Below are positions 25,869-35,777 of a stretch of 64,000 bases of DNA, one piece after another. This DNA is from Novosphingobium pentaromativorans US6-1 (GTDB taxonomy: Bacteria; Pseudomonadota; Alphaproteobacteria; Sphingomonadales; Sphingomonadaceae). The translations under genes were made by a program, and so were the position numbers. The notes beneath the pieces are model-generated. The model did no database searches, had not been told where the DNA came from, and saw only the letters and a program-made list of their open reading frames with translations. Each line of letters opens with the position of its first letter. The stretch's first letter is position 1. The stretch is taken from contig NZ_CP009292.1 of the NCBI RefSeq assembly GCF_000767465.1, forward strand, positions 1-64,000, read 5' to 3'.

Positions 25869-28340
25869 ATGAGAAATACCTATCTGCTGTGTACGGTCGC
25901 TTCGCTTGTACTCAGCACGCCTGCTTTTGCTGCGACGCAGGTTCTGGACGACGATGGCGCTAATGCTGCCGAACAAACCCAGCCTACGGCGCGTCCGGCA
26001 CGAAAGCCAGCATTCAATACCGGTGTCGCGCGCGCCCGCGATCCGCTCGATACGGCTATCTCGACCAGCACCATCGTGGAAACCGAGATCACCAAGATTT
26101 CCCCGCGATCACTGGCAGAACTGGCCCGGCTGATCCCGGGCATCCGGGCCGAAGCTGGTAATGGCGAGGGCGGCAACAGCTATACTGTTCGCGGCCTGCC
26201 GCTCGTTTCGGACGGGGCAAAATACATCCAGTTGCAGGAAAACGGACTGCCGGTGCTGGAATACGGCGACGTGTTCAACCTCGGTTCGGATCGCCTGCTG
26301 CGCCTCGACCTCAACCTCGCCGCCGTACAGGCGATTCGCGGCGGGTCGGCTTCGACCTTCGCGTCCAGCGCGCCGGGCGGCATCATCAATCTGATCGACA
26401 AGACCGGCGACGTGGAAGGTGGCTCCATCCAGGCAACTGCCGGGCTCGACTATCAGAGCTACCGCCTCGACATGGACTATGGCGCGCATATCAACGACAC
26501 GCTGCGCTTTCACATCGGCGGGTTCTATCGCTCTGGCGAAGGGCCGCGTGCCACGGGATACAACGCCTATCATGGCGGCCAGGTCAAGTTCAACATGACC
26601 AAGGATTTCGCCGGCGGTTATTTCCGAGTGTACTTCAAACTGCTCGACGATCATGTGCCGAATTACTACACGGCGCCGCTTGGCGTGTCGGGGACCAACG
26701 CAAAACCGACCTATTCCGCGTTACCCGGCTTTGACGCCCAGAAAAACACCATGTCGTCCCGCTACTTCTCCACGCTGCCGTTTCTCGACAGTGACAACAA
26801 GCTATTCACCGCCGACGTTCACGAGGGCGTTCACCTCAAGAACACGGCGCTGGGCTTTTCGACCAAGATCGACCTGGGCGAGTGGACGGTCACTGACAAC
26901 TTCCGGTATTCCGACGTGAGCGGAAACGAGCCCACCTTCTCTCCAATCGTCACGCTGCCCGCAGCCTTTACCGCGGCGGCTTTCGGCGGCAACGGCGTAC
27001 GCTACGTGAACGGTCCCAATGCCGGCAAGACCACGATCGGTGGCAACGGGCTGTTGGCCGCCAACATCTATGTCATCGCCCACGTCAACGACATGTCCAA
27101 CGTGACCAACGACCTGCGCGCCAGCCGGGTGTGGGATCTTGGCGGCGGCAAGCTGACCATGACCGGCGGCTTCTATCATGCTGACCAGAAGCTCGATTTC
27201 GACATGAACGGCACGACGTATATCAGCGACGTTGTGGGCGGTGGCAAGAGCGCGCTTGTCGACATCACGTTGAACGGCACTCCCATCACCCAGAATGGCG
27301 TCCTTGCCCTTGGTGTTCCCGGATATATCGGGATCAAGCGCGCCTATGACGTGAGCTACAACGTCAACGCCCCCTATGGTTCGCTCAATTTCCACAAGGG
27401 CCGGCTCGCGCTGGGCGGCAGCCTGCGATATGACTACGGTGCGGTGCGCGGCTCCACCCTGGCGGACACTCCGGAAAGTGCCGGCGCCTACGACTTGAAC
27501 CGCGACGGGGTGCCAGAAACACTCGCAAACTTCCTGCCGACGACGCCCGCCGATCCGGTTCATTACAACTATCACTACCTGTCCTATTCGGTCAGCGCCA
27601 ATTTCCGCCTCGCGGAAGAATTCTCGCTGTTCGCGCGCTACAGCCGGGGCGCGCGCGCCGCCGCCGACCGCATCCTGTTCACCCCGGCGATTAGTTCGAT
27701 AGACGGCGGCCTGACCAGCAAGAAGGCGGCCTATGACCCGGTCCGGCAGCTTGAGGGGGGCTTCAAGTATCGCAGCGGCGACGTGACTGCCAACCTCACC
27801 GGGTTCCTCGCCAACGTTGACGAGACCAACACGCAGATCAACACCAACACAAACGGTGACGTCCAGCTCGAGCTGATTTCGCGCTCGTACCGTGCCTATG
27901 GGGCCGAGTTCGAGGCCAGCTGGCGCCGCGGCCGGTTCTCGATCAACGGCGGGGCGACCTTGACCCATGCGGAAATCACTGCCGACCCCGCTCATCCCGA
28001 ATTCGTCGGAAATACCCCGCGCCATCAGGCCAAGCTGATCTACCAGCTGGTCCCGCAGTATGACCAGGGACAGTTCGCGGTGGGTGCCAGCATCGTTGGC
28101 ACCACCGCAAGTTATGCGCAGGACGAAAACCAGCTGCGCTTGCCGGCCTTTACCACGGTTGGCGCGTTTGCGCTGTTCCGTCCGGCCAGCAACGTCGTTC
28201 TGTCGGTCAATGCGACCAACCTCTTCGACAAGCTGGCCGTCGTCAACGTCACGCAAGGCGCTCTGCCGGCCTCGGGCGTGGTTGCCGCGCAGACGCTTAA
28301 CGGTCGCCAAGTTTCCGCATCGCTGCGGTTCAACTTCTGA
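25869..28340 (+). CDS. TonB-dependent receptor
   Basis: 823-residue outer-membrane receptor. Signal peptide residues 1-22 end in TPAFAA. The plug shows ISPRSLAELARLIPGIRAEAG, YTVRGLPL and VQAIRGGSASTFASSAPGGIINL. The long barrel ends in SASLRFNF with a final Phe. The group is closer to siderophore/oligosaccharide-type receptors than to the receptor at 13569. A GC-rich stem without a T-run lies after the stop, and a chemotaxis receptor follows 65 bases on. Ligand unknown. The upstream region lost its former neighbour genes to decay. Confidence 0.92.
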   Translation: MRNTYLLCTVASLVLSTPAFAATQVLDDDGANAAEQTQPTARPARKPAFNTGVARARDPLDTAISTSTIVETEITKISPRSLAELARLIPGIRAEAGNGEGGNSYTVRGLPLVSDGAKYIQLQENGLPVLEYGDVFNLGSDRLLRLDLNLAAVQAIRGGSASTFASSAPGGIINLIDKTGDVEGGSIQATAGLDYQSYRLDMDYGAHINDTLRFHIGGFYRSGEGPRATGYNAYHGGQVKFNMTKDFAGGYFRVYFKLLDDHVPNYYTAPLGVSGTNAKPTYSALPGFDAQKNTMSSRYFSTLPFLDSDNKLFTADVHEGVHLKNTALGFSTKIDLGEWTVTDNFRYSDVSGNEPTFSPIVTLPAAFTAAAFGGNGVRYVNGPNAGKTTIGGNGLLAANIYVIAHVNDMSNVTNDLRASRVWDLGGGKLTMTGGFYHADQKLDFDMNGTTYISDVVGGGKSALVDITLNGTPITQNGVLALGVPGYIGIKRAYDVSYNVNAPYGSLNFHKGRLALGGSLRYDYGAVRGSTLADTPESAGAYDLNRDGVPETLANFLPTTPADPVHYNYHYLSYSVSANFRLAEEFSLFARYSRGARAAADRILFTPAISSIDGGLTSKKAAYDPVRQLEGGFKYRSGDVTANLTGFLANVDETNTQINTNTNGDVQLELISRSYRAYGAEFEASWRRGRFSINGGATLTHAEITADPAHPEFVGNTPRHQAKLIYQLVPQYDQGQFAVGASIVGTTASYAQDENQLRLPAFTTVGAFALFRPASNVVLSVNATNLFDKLAVVNVTQGALPASGVVAAQTLNGRQVSASLRFNF

Positions 28341-28405
28341 TCAACGGTCGGGGGGCGCCGGCGCGGCGCACCGAGGCGGCGGCCCCCACCCACACAAAAC
28401 GAGAA

Positions 28406-30265
28406 ATGGCGCGAGACATGTTCCAGTCCATGACGATACCGAAGAAACTTGGTTTTTCCTTCCTGGCAATCAACCTGTGCGCAGCCCTTGTCATGGCCGT
28501 GTTCTTCGTGAGCATCATGATGATCCGCTCGTCCACTGCCAGCAACAACCTCAGCCAGTCGATCCTGGCCAAGGAACTTTTGCTGGAAACCTCGATCCTA
28601 CGTCAGAACAGCCAGCTTCGAGGTTTTTTGGTTACCGGCGACGATAGCTACCTGAAATCCTACCATGAAGGTCGCGAAGACTATGACAGGACTTCGGCTG
28701 AGCTTGAGGGCCTGCTGAAGAGCCCCGAGACGCTCGCTCTCCTTAAAAAATCTCGTGCGGAAACGCTTGCCTGGCGCAAGAACTGGGGTGACCGCCTGAT
28801 CGACGTGGTACACGCTCAGGGCCGCCAGGCGGCATCCGATGAAGTTCGCCAGGCGGGCAAGGCCGTACTGGTCAGCGCCGCCGTCCTGCCGCTGCGCGAC
28901 CTGCGCGCGGTAGAAGACAAGCTTATCCAGAGTAACGCCGAGCAACAGGACGAGGCAATAGTCACGGCGCTAGTCGTGCTGGGCTTGGGAACGGCGCTGC
29001 TCATCGGCCTTGCCGTATTCCTCGCCCGGACGCTCAGCCGCAGCATCGCCGCTCCGCTGACCGCCATGACTTGCACGATGAGCGACCTGGTGGCCGGCCG
29101 CAACGATATCGACGTCCCCGAAACGTCGCGACCCGACGAACTGGGCGACATGGCCCGCGCGCTGCTCGTCTTTCGCGACGCAGCCAAGGACAAGGCCAGA
29201 GCCGATGCGGATCAGGCCCATGTTGTCAAAACGCTGGGCGAAGGGCTGAAAGTCCTGGCGTCGGGTGACATGACCTACGTGATCGAACAGCCTTTTGCTG
29301 GCCATTACGATCTGCTCCGCCAGAGCTTCAATCAGATGGCCGGGCACATGGAGGAAAGCCTTCGTCAGGTCTCCGAATCGGCGCAAAGCGTGCGCACCGG
29401 CTCCAGCGAAATCCGAGCCGCCTCCGAGGATTTGGCCCACCGTACGGAAATCCAGGCGATCTCAATCGAGAAGACGGCTGGATCGACCCGGCAAGTGACC
29501 AATATGGTCGCCGAAACCGCACAGGGTGCCCACACCATGCGCGGAGCCATCGATTCCGTTCATCAGGAAGCTGCCAAGGGCGGCGATGTCGTCAAGCAAG
29601 CGATTTGCGCGATGGATGCGATCGAAAAGAGCAGCGAGGAAATCCATCAGATCATCAATGTGATCGATGGCATTGCCTTCCAGACCAACCTGCTGGCCTT
29701 GAACGCCGGCGTCGAGGCGGCACGGGCAGGCCATGCCGGCAAGGGCTTTGCCGTGGTCGCCAACGAGGTCCGGGCGCTCGCCCAGCGTTCCGCTGACGCG
29801 GCCCAGGACATCAAGCATCTCATCACGACCTGCAGCAATCAGGTCGGCGAGGGTGTGACCCTTGTCGGCGAGACCGGTCAGATGCTGACACGCATAATCC
29901 AGGGCATCAGCGAGATAACGACCTTGGTCAGCGACATGGCTGGGACCACCCAGACCCAGTCGACTAATCTGCGCGAGGTTAACGGGTCCATCGCTGAAAT
30001 GGACCAGATGACCCAGCAGAACGCCGCAATGGTCGAAGAGACGATGGCCTGCGCGCGCAGTCTTGCCAACGAAGCCGACCAGCTAGCCACGCTAGTCACG
30101 CGCTTCCAGTTGCGCGACAGCGGTCGCAAGCCCCAGCGCCCGCTTGTCGGTGAGACATCGCCCGCGCTCAGCCAGAACTTCGTCGCACCCGCTCGGCCAG
30201 CACTGACTGTGATGGGCAATCTCGCGGTCAGGTCGGAAGCCGACGAAGACTGGGCGGAGTTCTGA
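28406..30265 (+). CDS. Methyl-accepting chemotaxis protein with CHASE3-like sensor
   Basis: 619 residues. Membrane helix about 15-38, a periplasmic four-helix region (about 40-190, CHASE3-like, with LRGFLVTGDDSYL), a second helix about 190-212, then HAMP (residues about 213-265) and a cytoplasmic signalling domain. The highly conserved hairpin tip reads IDGIAFQTNLLALNAGVEAARAG. CHASE3 is a ligand-sensing domain of unknown ligands. Coupled to the downstream DUF2332 gene by a shared base (TGATG). Near a TonB receptor it may sense the same nutrient; that is inference. Confidence 0.9.
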   Translation: MARDMFQSMTIPKKLGFSFLAINLCAALVMAVFFVSIMMIRSSTASNNLSQSILAKELLLETSILRQNSQLRGFLVTGDDSYLKSYHEGREDYDRTSAELEGLLKSPETLALLKKSRAETLAWRKNWGDRLIDVVHAQGRQAASDEVRQAGKAVLVSAAVLPLRDLRAVEDKLIQSNAEQQDEAIVTALVVLGLGTALLIGLAVFLARTLSRSIAAPLTAMTCTMSDLVAGRNDIDVPETSRPDELGDMARALLVFRDAAKDKARADADQAHVVKTLGEGLKVLASGDMTYVIEQPFAGHYDLLRQSFNQMAGHMEESLRQVSESAQSVRTGSSEIRAASEDLAHRTEIQAISIEKTAGSTRQVTNMVAETAQGAHTMRGAIDSVHQEAAKGGDVVKQAICAMDAIEKSSEEIHQIINVIDGIAFQTNLLALNAGVEAARAGHAGKGFAVVANEVRALAQRSADAAQDIKHLITTCSNQVGEGVTLVGETGQMLTRIIQGISEITTLVSDMAGTTQTQSTNLREVNGSIAEMDQMTQQNAAMVEETMACARSLANEADQLATLVTRFQLRDSGRKPQRPLVGETSPALSQNFVAPARPALTVMGNLAVRSEADEDWAEF

Positions 30266-31530
30266 TGCCCAGACGGGCCTGTGAGGCCATTCCTCTTGAA
30301 ATTGCCGCGCCGCCCATCCCGGCTGCTGGCCGGTCAGCGACAACGGAGAAGCCGTTGCCTGCCGCGAATTGCGTGCAAGCGGCCGGGGAGCACCTCGAGG
30401 GTATCACACCAGCAAGGCGCGGCAGCCCGTTGGTCATGCCAAACGACGGCGATTGGCGATTAACTCTGCCCACGCATCGGCTGCCGGTTCGTGTTGCGGC
30501 GCATCTGGGATGCCGCAGCGAACTGGGGCGGCAGGCGCTTTTCGCCCGGTCGATCGGCTCGCCATTCGTGGCGGCAGTGCTCGAGGCGGGACAGCGCCAA
30601 CTCGATCAGGCGCCGCTTACGGCGGACCTGATCGACAATTGGCAGGGCGATCCGGCATCGTCGGCGATGGCGATGCGCTTCAACGCGGCCATCCACGCTC
30701 TTGCCCGAAGCGAAGAAATTCCAGCACTTTCGGCCTTGTACCGATGCGAGCATGACGATTTCGACGGAGCGATCGCGCAGGCGCTTCGCCAGGGCGATGG
30801 GCGTATACTGGCAGCCATGGCGCACCCCACGCAGACCAACGAAGTCGGACGGGCGGCTGCGCTGCTGTGCGCGCTCATGGTGGTGCAACTCCAGACAGGC
30901 ATGGCTTTCGACCTGCTGGAACTCGGCGCAAGTTGCGGGCTCAATCTCAACCTCGACCATTACGACTACGCCCTTGCCGGCCGGCAGGTGGGACGGGCTG
31001 GCTCGCCCGTGCGGGTGGCACCCGAATGGCGCGGCGCGCCGCCGCCGCACGCCCCGGTAGAAATTCGCTCCGCGCGCGGCGTCGATCTAAACCCGCCCGA
31101 CCTTGACGATCCCGCAACGGCCGATCGCATGCTGTCCTATGTGTGGGCCGATCAGGGCGCGCGGCTGGAGCGGCTGGCACTGGCGCTGGACTTGGCGCGC
31201 ACGCACAGGCCCCTGGTTGATCGCATGGATGCCGGCTCATGGCTGGGACAACGGCTGGCAGAACCCCAGAGTGAAGGCGCCTGCCGGGTCGTGCTCCATT
31301 CGATGATGATCCAGTATCTGGCCACCGAAGAGCGAGCGGTGGTGGAAGGCGCCATTCGCCAAGCAGGCGAGTGCGCCGACGCCCGGCATCCCCTCGCCTG
31401 GATCAGCTTCGAGTGGACGCAAGATCGCAGCGAGGTGCGCCTCCTGCTGACGCTTTGGCCCGATGGCAGCACCCGTCACCTGGCGACCTGCCACCCCTAC
31501 GGCGCCTGGATCGACTGGCTGGCCGACTAA
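30265..31530 (+). CDS. DUF2332 domain-containing protein
   Basis: Cytoplasmic protein of the DUF2332 family, whose function is not known. Recognised from the middle and C-terminal stretches MAFDLLELGASCGLNLNLDH and DRMLSYVWADQGARLERL, with WNDQ-like aromatic-rich ends. The ATG at 30265 gives 421 residues but adds about 57 atypical ones; ATG 30436 gives the common form. Whether the extension is translated depends on coupling with the chemotaxis gene stop. Confidence 0.8.
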   Translation: MPRRACEAIPLEIAAPPIPAAGRSATTEKPLPAANCVQAAGEHLEGITPARRGSPLVMPNDGDWRLTLPTHRLPVRVAAHLGCRSELGRQALFARSIGSPFVAAVLEAGQRQLDQAPLTADLIDNWQGDPASSAMAMRFNAAIHALARSEEIPALSALYRCEHDDFDGAIAQALRQGDGRILAAMAHPTQTNEVGRAAALLCALMVVQLQTGMAFDLLELGASCGLNLNLDHYDYALAGRQVGRAGSPVRVAPEWRGAPPPHAPVEIRSARGVDLNPPDLDDPATADRMLSYVWADQGARLERLALALDLARTHRPLVDRMDAGSWLGQRLAEPQSEGACRVVLHSMMIQYLATEERAVVEGAIRQAGECADARHPLAWISFEWTQDRSEVRLLLTLWPDGSTRHLATCHPYGAWIDWLAD

Positions 31531-31687
31531 GTCCGGCCAGCCAGTCCGTCTGGGCCGGCTACGGCAATCAGGTCTCTGCGATGACCGCCGGACGCTGAAC
31601 GAGCAAGCAAGGGTCAGCTAAGGATCGCGCTTGGATTTGCTGGAGCGATGCCTCGGCGGCGCCCTTGCCACCCCAACATCGGGCATG

Positions 31688-31830
31688 AGAGCCCGATGGC
31701 ATACACTCACACGTATCTCTAGGCCGCGCGCCTCTCCTTGCTGATCTCCGACGATAGAGAGCAGCAGATCGCCTATCAGGGCATGCCGCGAGGGCGCCTG
31801 CGGATCAGTCCGGTGCTGTCGGACGGACGG
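31688..31830 (+). pseudogene. LysR-regulator remnant
   Basis: One frame reads a stretch with AARLSLLISDDREQQIAYQG and then MPRGRLRIS, the junction between the LysR linker helix and the effector domain (usual form RGRLRVSAPVSFG). An in-frame TAG lies just before it, and neither the HTH nor the rest of the effector domain is present. It was already dead before the insertion sequence landed 60 bases downstream. Confidence 0.6.
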
Positions 31831-31885
31831 CTATTTGTCTGCCGTTGCTCGGACGCTTGGCTCAGGCCTAACCCATGACACTTCT

Positions 31886-33631
31886 CCTTGTGTCACCCGA
31901 ACTGACAAACTGACCCCCGCATTGCCTCAAGCAGAATGTTACCGGTAGGACTGCGGGCCCGAGGGGGATGGAGGCTGTTCTGTAACCCTGGATCGGGGAT
32001 GTCGGATGGGCAGGCGGATCAGCATGGCGACACGATCGGAGTTGGTGGGGGCGATTATCGAGCGGTATCGATCATGCTCTCGGGCGAGCAAGCAGCAGAT
32101 CCTGGACGAGTTTGTTGCGGTCACCGGTTATCATCGCAAGCACGCGATCCGCGTGCTTGGACGCCGCGAGACGAAGCCGCCGCGCGACCGGCGTCAGGCG
32201 ATCCGTTACGGCGGCGATGTCCGCGAGGCGCTGGTGGTGTTGTGGGAGGCGTCGGATCGCCTCTGCTCAAAGCGCCTGAAGCCGTTGATCCCGGTTCTGC
32301 TACCGGCGCTCGAGCGGCACGACCGGCTCGACGTCAGTGCCGAGCTGCGCGACAAGCTGCTCACGGTGAGCGCGGCGACGATGGACCGGCTGCTGTCGGA
32401 GGTGCGTATTGTCGCGCGCGGCGGGCGGCGGCGTCGGACCGGCATGAGCTCCGCAGTGCGCCGGTCGGTTCCGGTCCGCACCTTCGGGGACTGGAACGAT
32501 CCTGTGCCCGGTTATGTTGAGGTCGACTTCGTGGCGCATTCCGGCACCTCTTCCTCCGGCAGTTTCGTGCAAACGATGGTGCTGACCGACATCGCCACGG
32601 GGTGGACCGAATGCGTGCCGGTCCGCAGTCGCGACAGCAGCCTGGTGGTTGCGGCGATCCAGCAAGCGCAGCGGTTCTTTCCGTTCCCACTCCTGGGCGT
32701 AGACTTCGACAATGACAGCGCCTTCATGAATGAACTCGTGGTCTGCTGGTGCCGAAGCCAGGGTCTGGAGGTGACGCGCTCCCGGGCCTATCGCAAGAAT
32801 GATCAGGCGTGGGTCGAGCAGAAGAACGGCGCCATCGTCCGGCGCCTGGTGGGCTACGGCAGGTTCGTGGGAGCGGAGGCGACAGCGGCGCTCAGCCGCT
32901 TGTACGATGTGGTGCGGCTGCACGGTAATCTGTTCCAACCCTCGTTCAAACTGCGGGAGAAGACCCGGATCGGTGCGCGCATCATCAAACGCTATCATCC
33001 GCCCACGCCGCCGGCCGCGCGCGTGCTGGCTCATCCCGATGTAGCCGCGCCCGATAAAGAGCGGCTGAGCCGGATGCTGGAAATGGCCGATCCCGTGATG
33101 CTGTTCGCAGGCATCCGGGCAGCACAAGACGATCTGGGGAAACGCGTCGATCGCCGCGGGCTGAATGCCAAGCCTGAGGAGCCGGTCGTTGTCGACCTGC
33201 AGCGCTTTGCCGTCAATCTGGAGACAGCCTGGCAGGCGGGCGAGACGCGGCCCACGCATCGGCGTCCCTATCGGCGAACCAAGCCCTATCCCAAAAGGCC
33301 GAGCATGCTCGATCCGTTCGAGGCGCAAATCCGCGCGTGGATCGCGGCGGACCCGACGCTCTCGGCAGCCGCAGTGTTGCAGCGGCTTATGAGCGCCGAT
33401 CCGTCACGCTTCACGAAGAAGAGCGAGCGAACGGTGCAATTAGCCGTGAAGGCGTGGCGCGCGGAAATCACCGGGCAGATCATCCTCAATGGTGACTGGA
33501 TGAAGGGCTTCGCCCTATCTGCACCCGCCGCGGCGGGTGGAGATAGGGCGCACCTCGCAACCGCTCAGCCCGGTAACAATCTTCGGTGAGGCAACACGTG
33601 GGGTCAAATCTGCAGTTCGTTTGACACCTTG
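31886..33631. mobile_element. Complete insertion sequence with inverted repeats and 5-bp target duplication
   Basis: The element proper is 31891-33626 (1736 bases). Left end TGTCACCCGAACTGACAAAC... and the inverted right end (33600-33626) match at 20 of 27 positions, including TGTCA, CGAACTG and TGACCCC blocks. CCTTG lies directly outside both ends (31886-31890 and 33627-33631), a target-site duplication. It carries one transposase gene. The intact ends and duplication point to a fairly recent single insertion. The family is not certain; an rve-type DDE transposase of the ISNCY-like kind is my best guess. Confidence 0.85.
32006..33589 (+). CDS. DDE transposase with integrase (rve) catalytic core
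   Basis: 527 residues. N-terminal HTH-like region (KQQILDEFVAVTGYHRKHAIRVL), then the catalytic core. Candidate acidic residues are the Asp in YVEVDFVAHSG, the Asp in GVDFDNDSAFMN and the Glu in RKNDQAWVEQKNG. A long C-terminal basic region (about 330-527) follows. No frameshift or stop, so it may be active. Sits between the two inverted repeats. Confidence 0.9.
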   Translation: MGRRISMATRSELVGAIIERYRSCSRASKQQILDEFVAVTGYHRKHAIRVLGRRETKPPRDRRQAIRYGGDVREALVVLWEASDRLCSKRLKPLIPVLLPALERHDRLDVSAELRDKLLTVSAATMDRLLSEVRIVARGGRRRRTGMSSAVRRSVPVRTFGDWNDPVPGYVEVDFVAHSGTSSSGSFVQTMVLTDIATGWTECVPVRSRDSSLVVAAIQQAQRFFPFPLLGVDFDNDSAFMNELVVCWCRSQGLEVTRSRAYRKNDQAWVEQKNGAIVRRLVGYGRFVGAEATAALSRLYDVVRLHGNLFQPSFKLREKTRIGARIIKRYHPPTPPAARVLAHPDVAAPDKERLSRMLEMADPVMLFAGIRAAQDDLGKRVDRRGLNAKPEEPVVVDLQRFAVNLETAWQAGETRPTHRRPYRRTKPYPKRPSMLDPFEAQIRAWIAADPTLSAAAVLQRLMSADPSRFTKKSERTVQLAVKAWRAEITGQIILNGDWMKGFALSAPAAAGGDRAHLATAQPGNNLR

Positions 33632-34127
33632 GCCTGGAATGGCCGGGGAGAGAACGAGCGGAGGCAGGCCTGCGGAACCTTGTCACACGTTCTGACCTGC
33701 ATTCCGAGGGCGCCGTTCATGCACGGCGGGGTCGATGTCTGAACGTCCCATGATGCTTCTCCCGTGGCCGGAATAGCCGATCAGAGGATATCGGACGCCG
33801 ATGCCGAGCGTCGCCCTGTTTGCAGATGGCAGCTAGCGCTCAAAGCCTTGCCAAATCGACGCGCTTGAACAGGCCTATACCTTCATTGGGGCAACACAAG
33901 CCGCCGGGTCTCCACGGTGCTCCCATGAGCTCAACTTGCCCGGGCTGAGGACCATACGACTCAAGGAATTTCCGTGGCTCGCATTCTGCCTTGAGTTCGA
34001 CACACATGTGGATGTCTGGCGTGTGCTTCATGCCAAGCGGAATATGCCGACTTGGCTGTCCGATGCAGGTGATTAGTTGAGCTGCCGTTCGCGGCCCCAG
34101 ACCGGCTCGTCGGAACCTGCCATGCAT

Positions 34128-35033
34128 TCAGCCTGGCTCGTCTGCCAATCCAGCTTTCAGCCGCGGTGCTGCAAAGTCCAGGAAGGCGCGCAGCTTGAGC
34201 GGCAAGATGGCCTGCGGATTATGGACCAGTTGCACGGGCTGCGGCTCGGTTTCAAAGGCTTGGAGGACCTTGGTCAGGCGCCCCTCAACAATCGCCTGCG
34301 CCGCTTGGTAGGAAAGCACGCGAATGATGCCCGCCCCGGCAAGGGCAGCATCCATCGCGCCGTTAGCCGTGTTGACCGAGAAGCGTGGACTGATGGCAAT
34401 GGCTGTGGCCCGGTCCTGAACAGAGAACAGCCAAGTGCTATCGGAGCGGACGCGCTCGAACCCGACACAATCATGGTCCACGAGGTCCTGCGGCGTGGCC
34501 GGGGAGCCGCGACGGGCGAGATAGCCCGGGCTGGCGCAGGTGATCCACCGAACGGCACCCAATCGCCGGACAACCAAGCCACTGTCTGGCAGCTCGCCGA
34601 TCCGCACGGCCAGGTCGACACGGTTCTCGACGATATCGATTATCGCGTCTGAGAGCGTCAAGCGGACGGTAATATCCAGATAGGCCGCGAGGAAATCCAG
34701 CACGACCGGTTGGATATGGAGCCGCCCGAACATTACCGGCGCGGTGATCAAGAGTTCACCGCGGGGCGTGCGATACTCACCGCTGGCCAGCCGTTCGGCA
34801 TCGTCCAACTCTTCAATGATCTGGCGGCAAGCGGCCACGTAGGCCCGGCCGGCGTCGGTGAGCAGCAGCCGGCGGCTCGTGCGCACGACCAGCTGGGTGC
34901 GAAGGTGCGCCTCCAGGTCGGATACCCGCCGACTTACGGTCGGCAGCGGCACACCGAGCCGGCGCGACGCAGCGGAGAGACTACCTCCGTCGACGGCGGT
35001 GATGAGTGTCCGTATGGCTTCGAACCTGTCCAT
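34128..35033 (-). CDS. LysR-family transcriptional regulator
   Basis: 301 residues. HTH at the N-terminus (MDRFEAIRTLITAVDGGSLS, then RRLGVPLPTVSRRVSDLEAHL) and an effector domain with RGELLITAPVMFG, the standard linker junction. The ATG at 35033 is preferred to upstream starts because the family begins here. Divergent from the AhpD-like gene (35154) with about 120 bases between, so it probably controls the three-gene oxidative or flavin unit that follows. Confidence 0.93.
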   Translation of the reverse strand: MDRFEAIRTLITAVDGGSLSAASRRLGVPLPTVSRRVSDLEAHLRTQLVVRTSRRLLLTDAGRAYVAACRQIIEELDDAERLASGEYRTPRGELLITAPVMFGRLHIQPVVLDFLAAYLDITVRLTLSDAIIDIVENRVDLAVRIGELPDSGLVVRRLGAVRWITCASPGYLARRGSPATPQDLVDHDCVGFERVRSDSTWLFSVQDRATAIAISPRFSVNTANGAMDAALAGAGIIRVLSYQAAQAIVEGRLTKVLQAFETEPQPVQLVHNPQAILPLKLRAFLDFAAPRLKAGLADEPG

Positions 35034-35153
35034 GTACCTTCCATAATCCGGAAGAATGGCTTTCGAAAGTAATGGATGCTCAGAATTATCGAAAGGTTCT
35101 AATTCTTGTCCACCGGCCAATCCCAGGCCGCCCGTCAGACAAGGACCAAGCCC

Positions 35154-35705
35154 ATGCCCCGCATTCCCCAACCTGCCACCATTGCCGATGCGCCCGAAGC
35201 CTCGCGTCCCCTGCTCGAAGCTGTCATCAAGCAACTCGGTTCAGCCCCCAACCTTTTCCGCCTGATCGCCACCAGCCCGCAGGCGCTGGAGGGCTATCTC
35301 GCTCTGTCGGGTGCGCTCGGCAAGGGTGCGCTGCCGGCCGCGACCCGCGAACGGATCGCGCTTGCGGTTGCTGAGATCAACGGCTGCGGCTACTGCCTGT
35401 CTGCCCACGCCTACCTGGGCCAGAAATTCGCCCGGCTCGACGAAGCCGAAATTGCGGCCAACCGCAGCGGTGCCTCGAACGATCCCAAGGCCGATGCCGC
35501 GGTACGCTTTGCCGTCCGGGTCGCGGCGACGCGCGGCCATATCGGCGACGCCGAGTTCTCGGCAGTGAAACTGGCCGGCTACACCGACGCGCAGATCATC
35601 GAGATCGTGCAGCATGTCGCGCTGAACACCTGGACCAACAGCTTCAATAATGTGTTCCAGACCGAGATCGACTTTCCGGTCTTGACCGCGCGCCAGGCGG
35701 CCTGA
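35154..35705 (+). CDS. AhpD-like carboxymuconolactone-decarboxylase-family protein
   Basis: 183 residues with the redox centre INGCGYCLSAH: Cys78, Cys81 and His85. This matches AhpD-type alkylhydroperoxidase-related proteins rather than true carboxymuconolactone decarboxylases, which lack the CxxC. It should reduce peroxides or electrophiles with a thiol partner. The start at 35154 has AAGGACC upstream. First of three co-directional genes next to a LysR regulator. Confidence 0.9.
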   Translation: MPRIPQPATIADAPEASRPLLEAVIKQLGSAPNLFRLIATSPQALEGYLALSGALGKGALPAATRERIALAVAEINGCGYCLSAHAYLGQKFARLDEAEIAANRSGASNDPKADAAVRFAVRVAATRGHIGDAEFSAVKLAGYTDAQIIEIVQHVALNTWTNSFNNVFQTEIDFPVLTARQAA

Positions 35706-35777
35706 CCGGACGGGCGGCGGGCGCTCCGACCATCCGGCGACCGTCGCCTCCCGCTATTTGTGGAGGAGTCCCAAACT

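Noticed and set aside
26802..28310. 502-residue minus-strand reading opposite the TonB receptor
   Set aside because: Composition and frame show it is a GC-rich shadow of the receptor gene.
33840..34127. Minus-strand reading of 95 residues between the IS and LysR gene
   Set aside because: No recognised domain and no ribosome site. Possible but unsupported; the 33632-34127 gap is best left without a gene.
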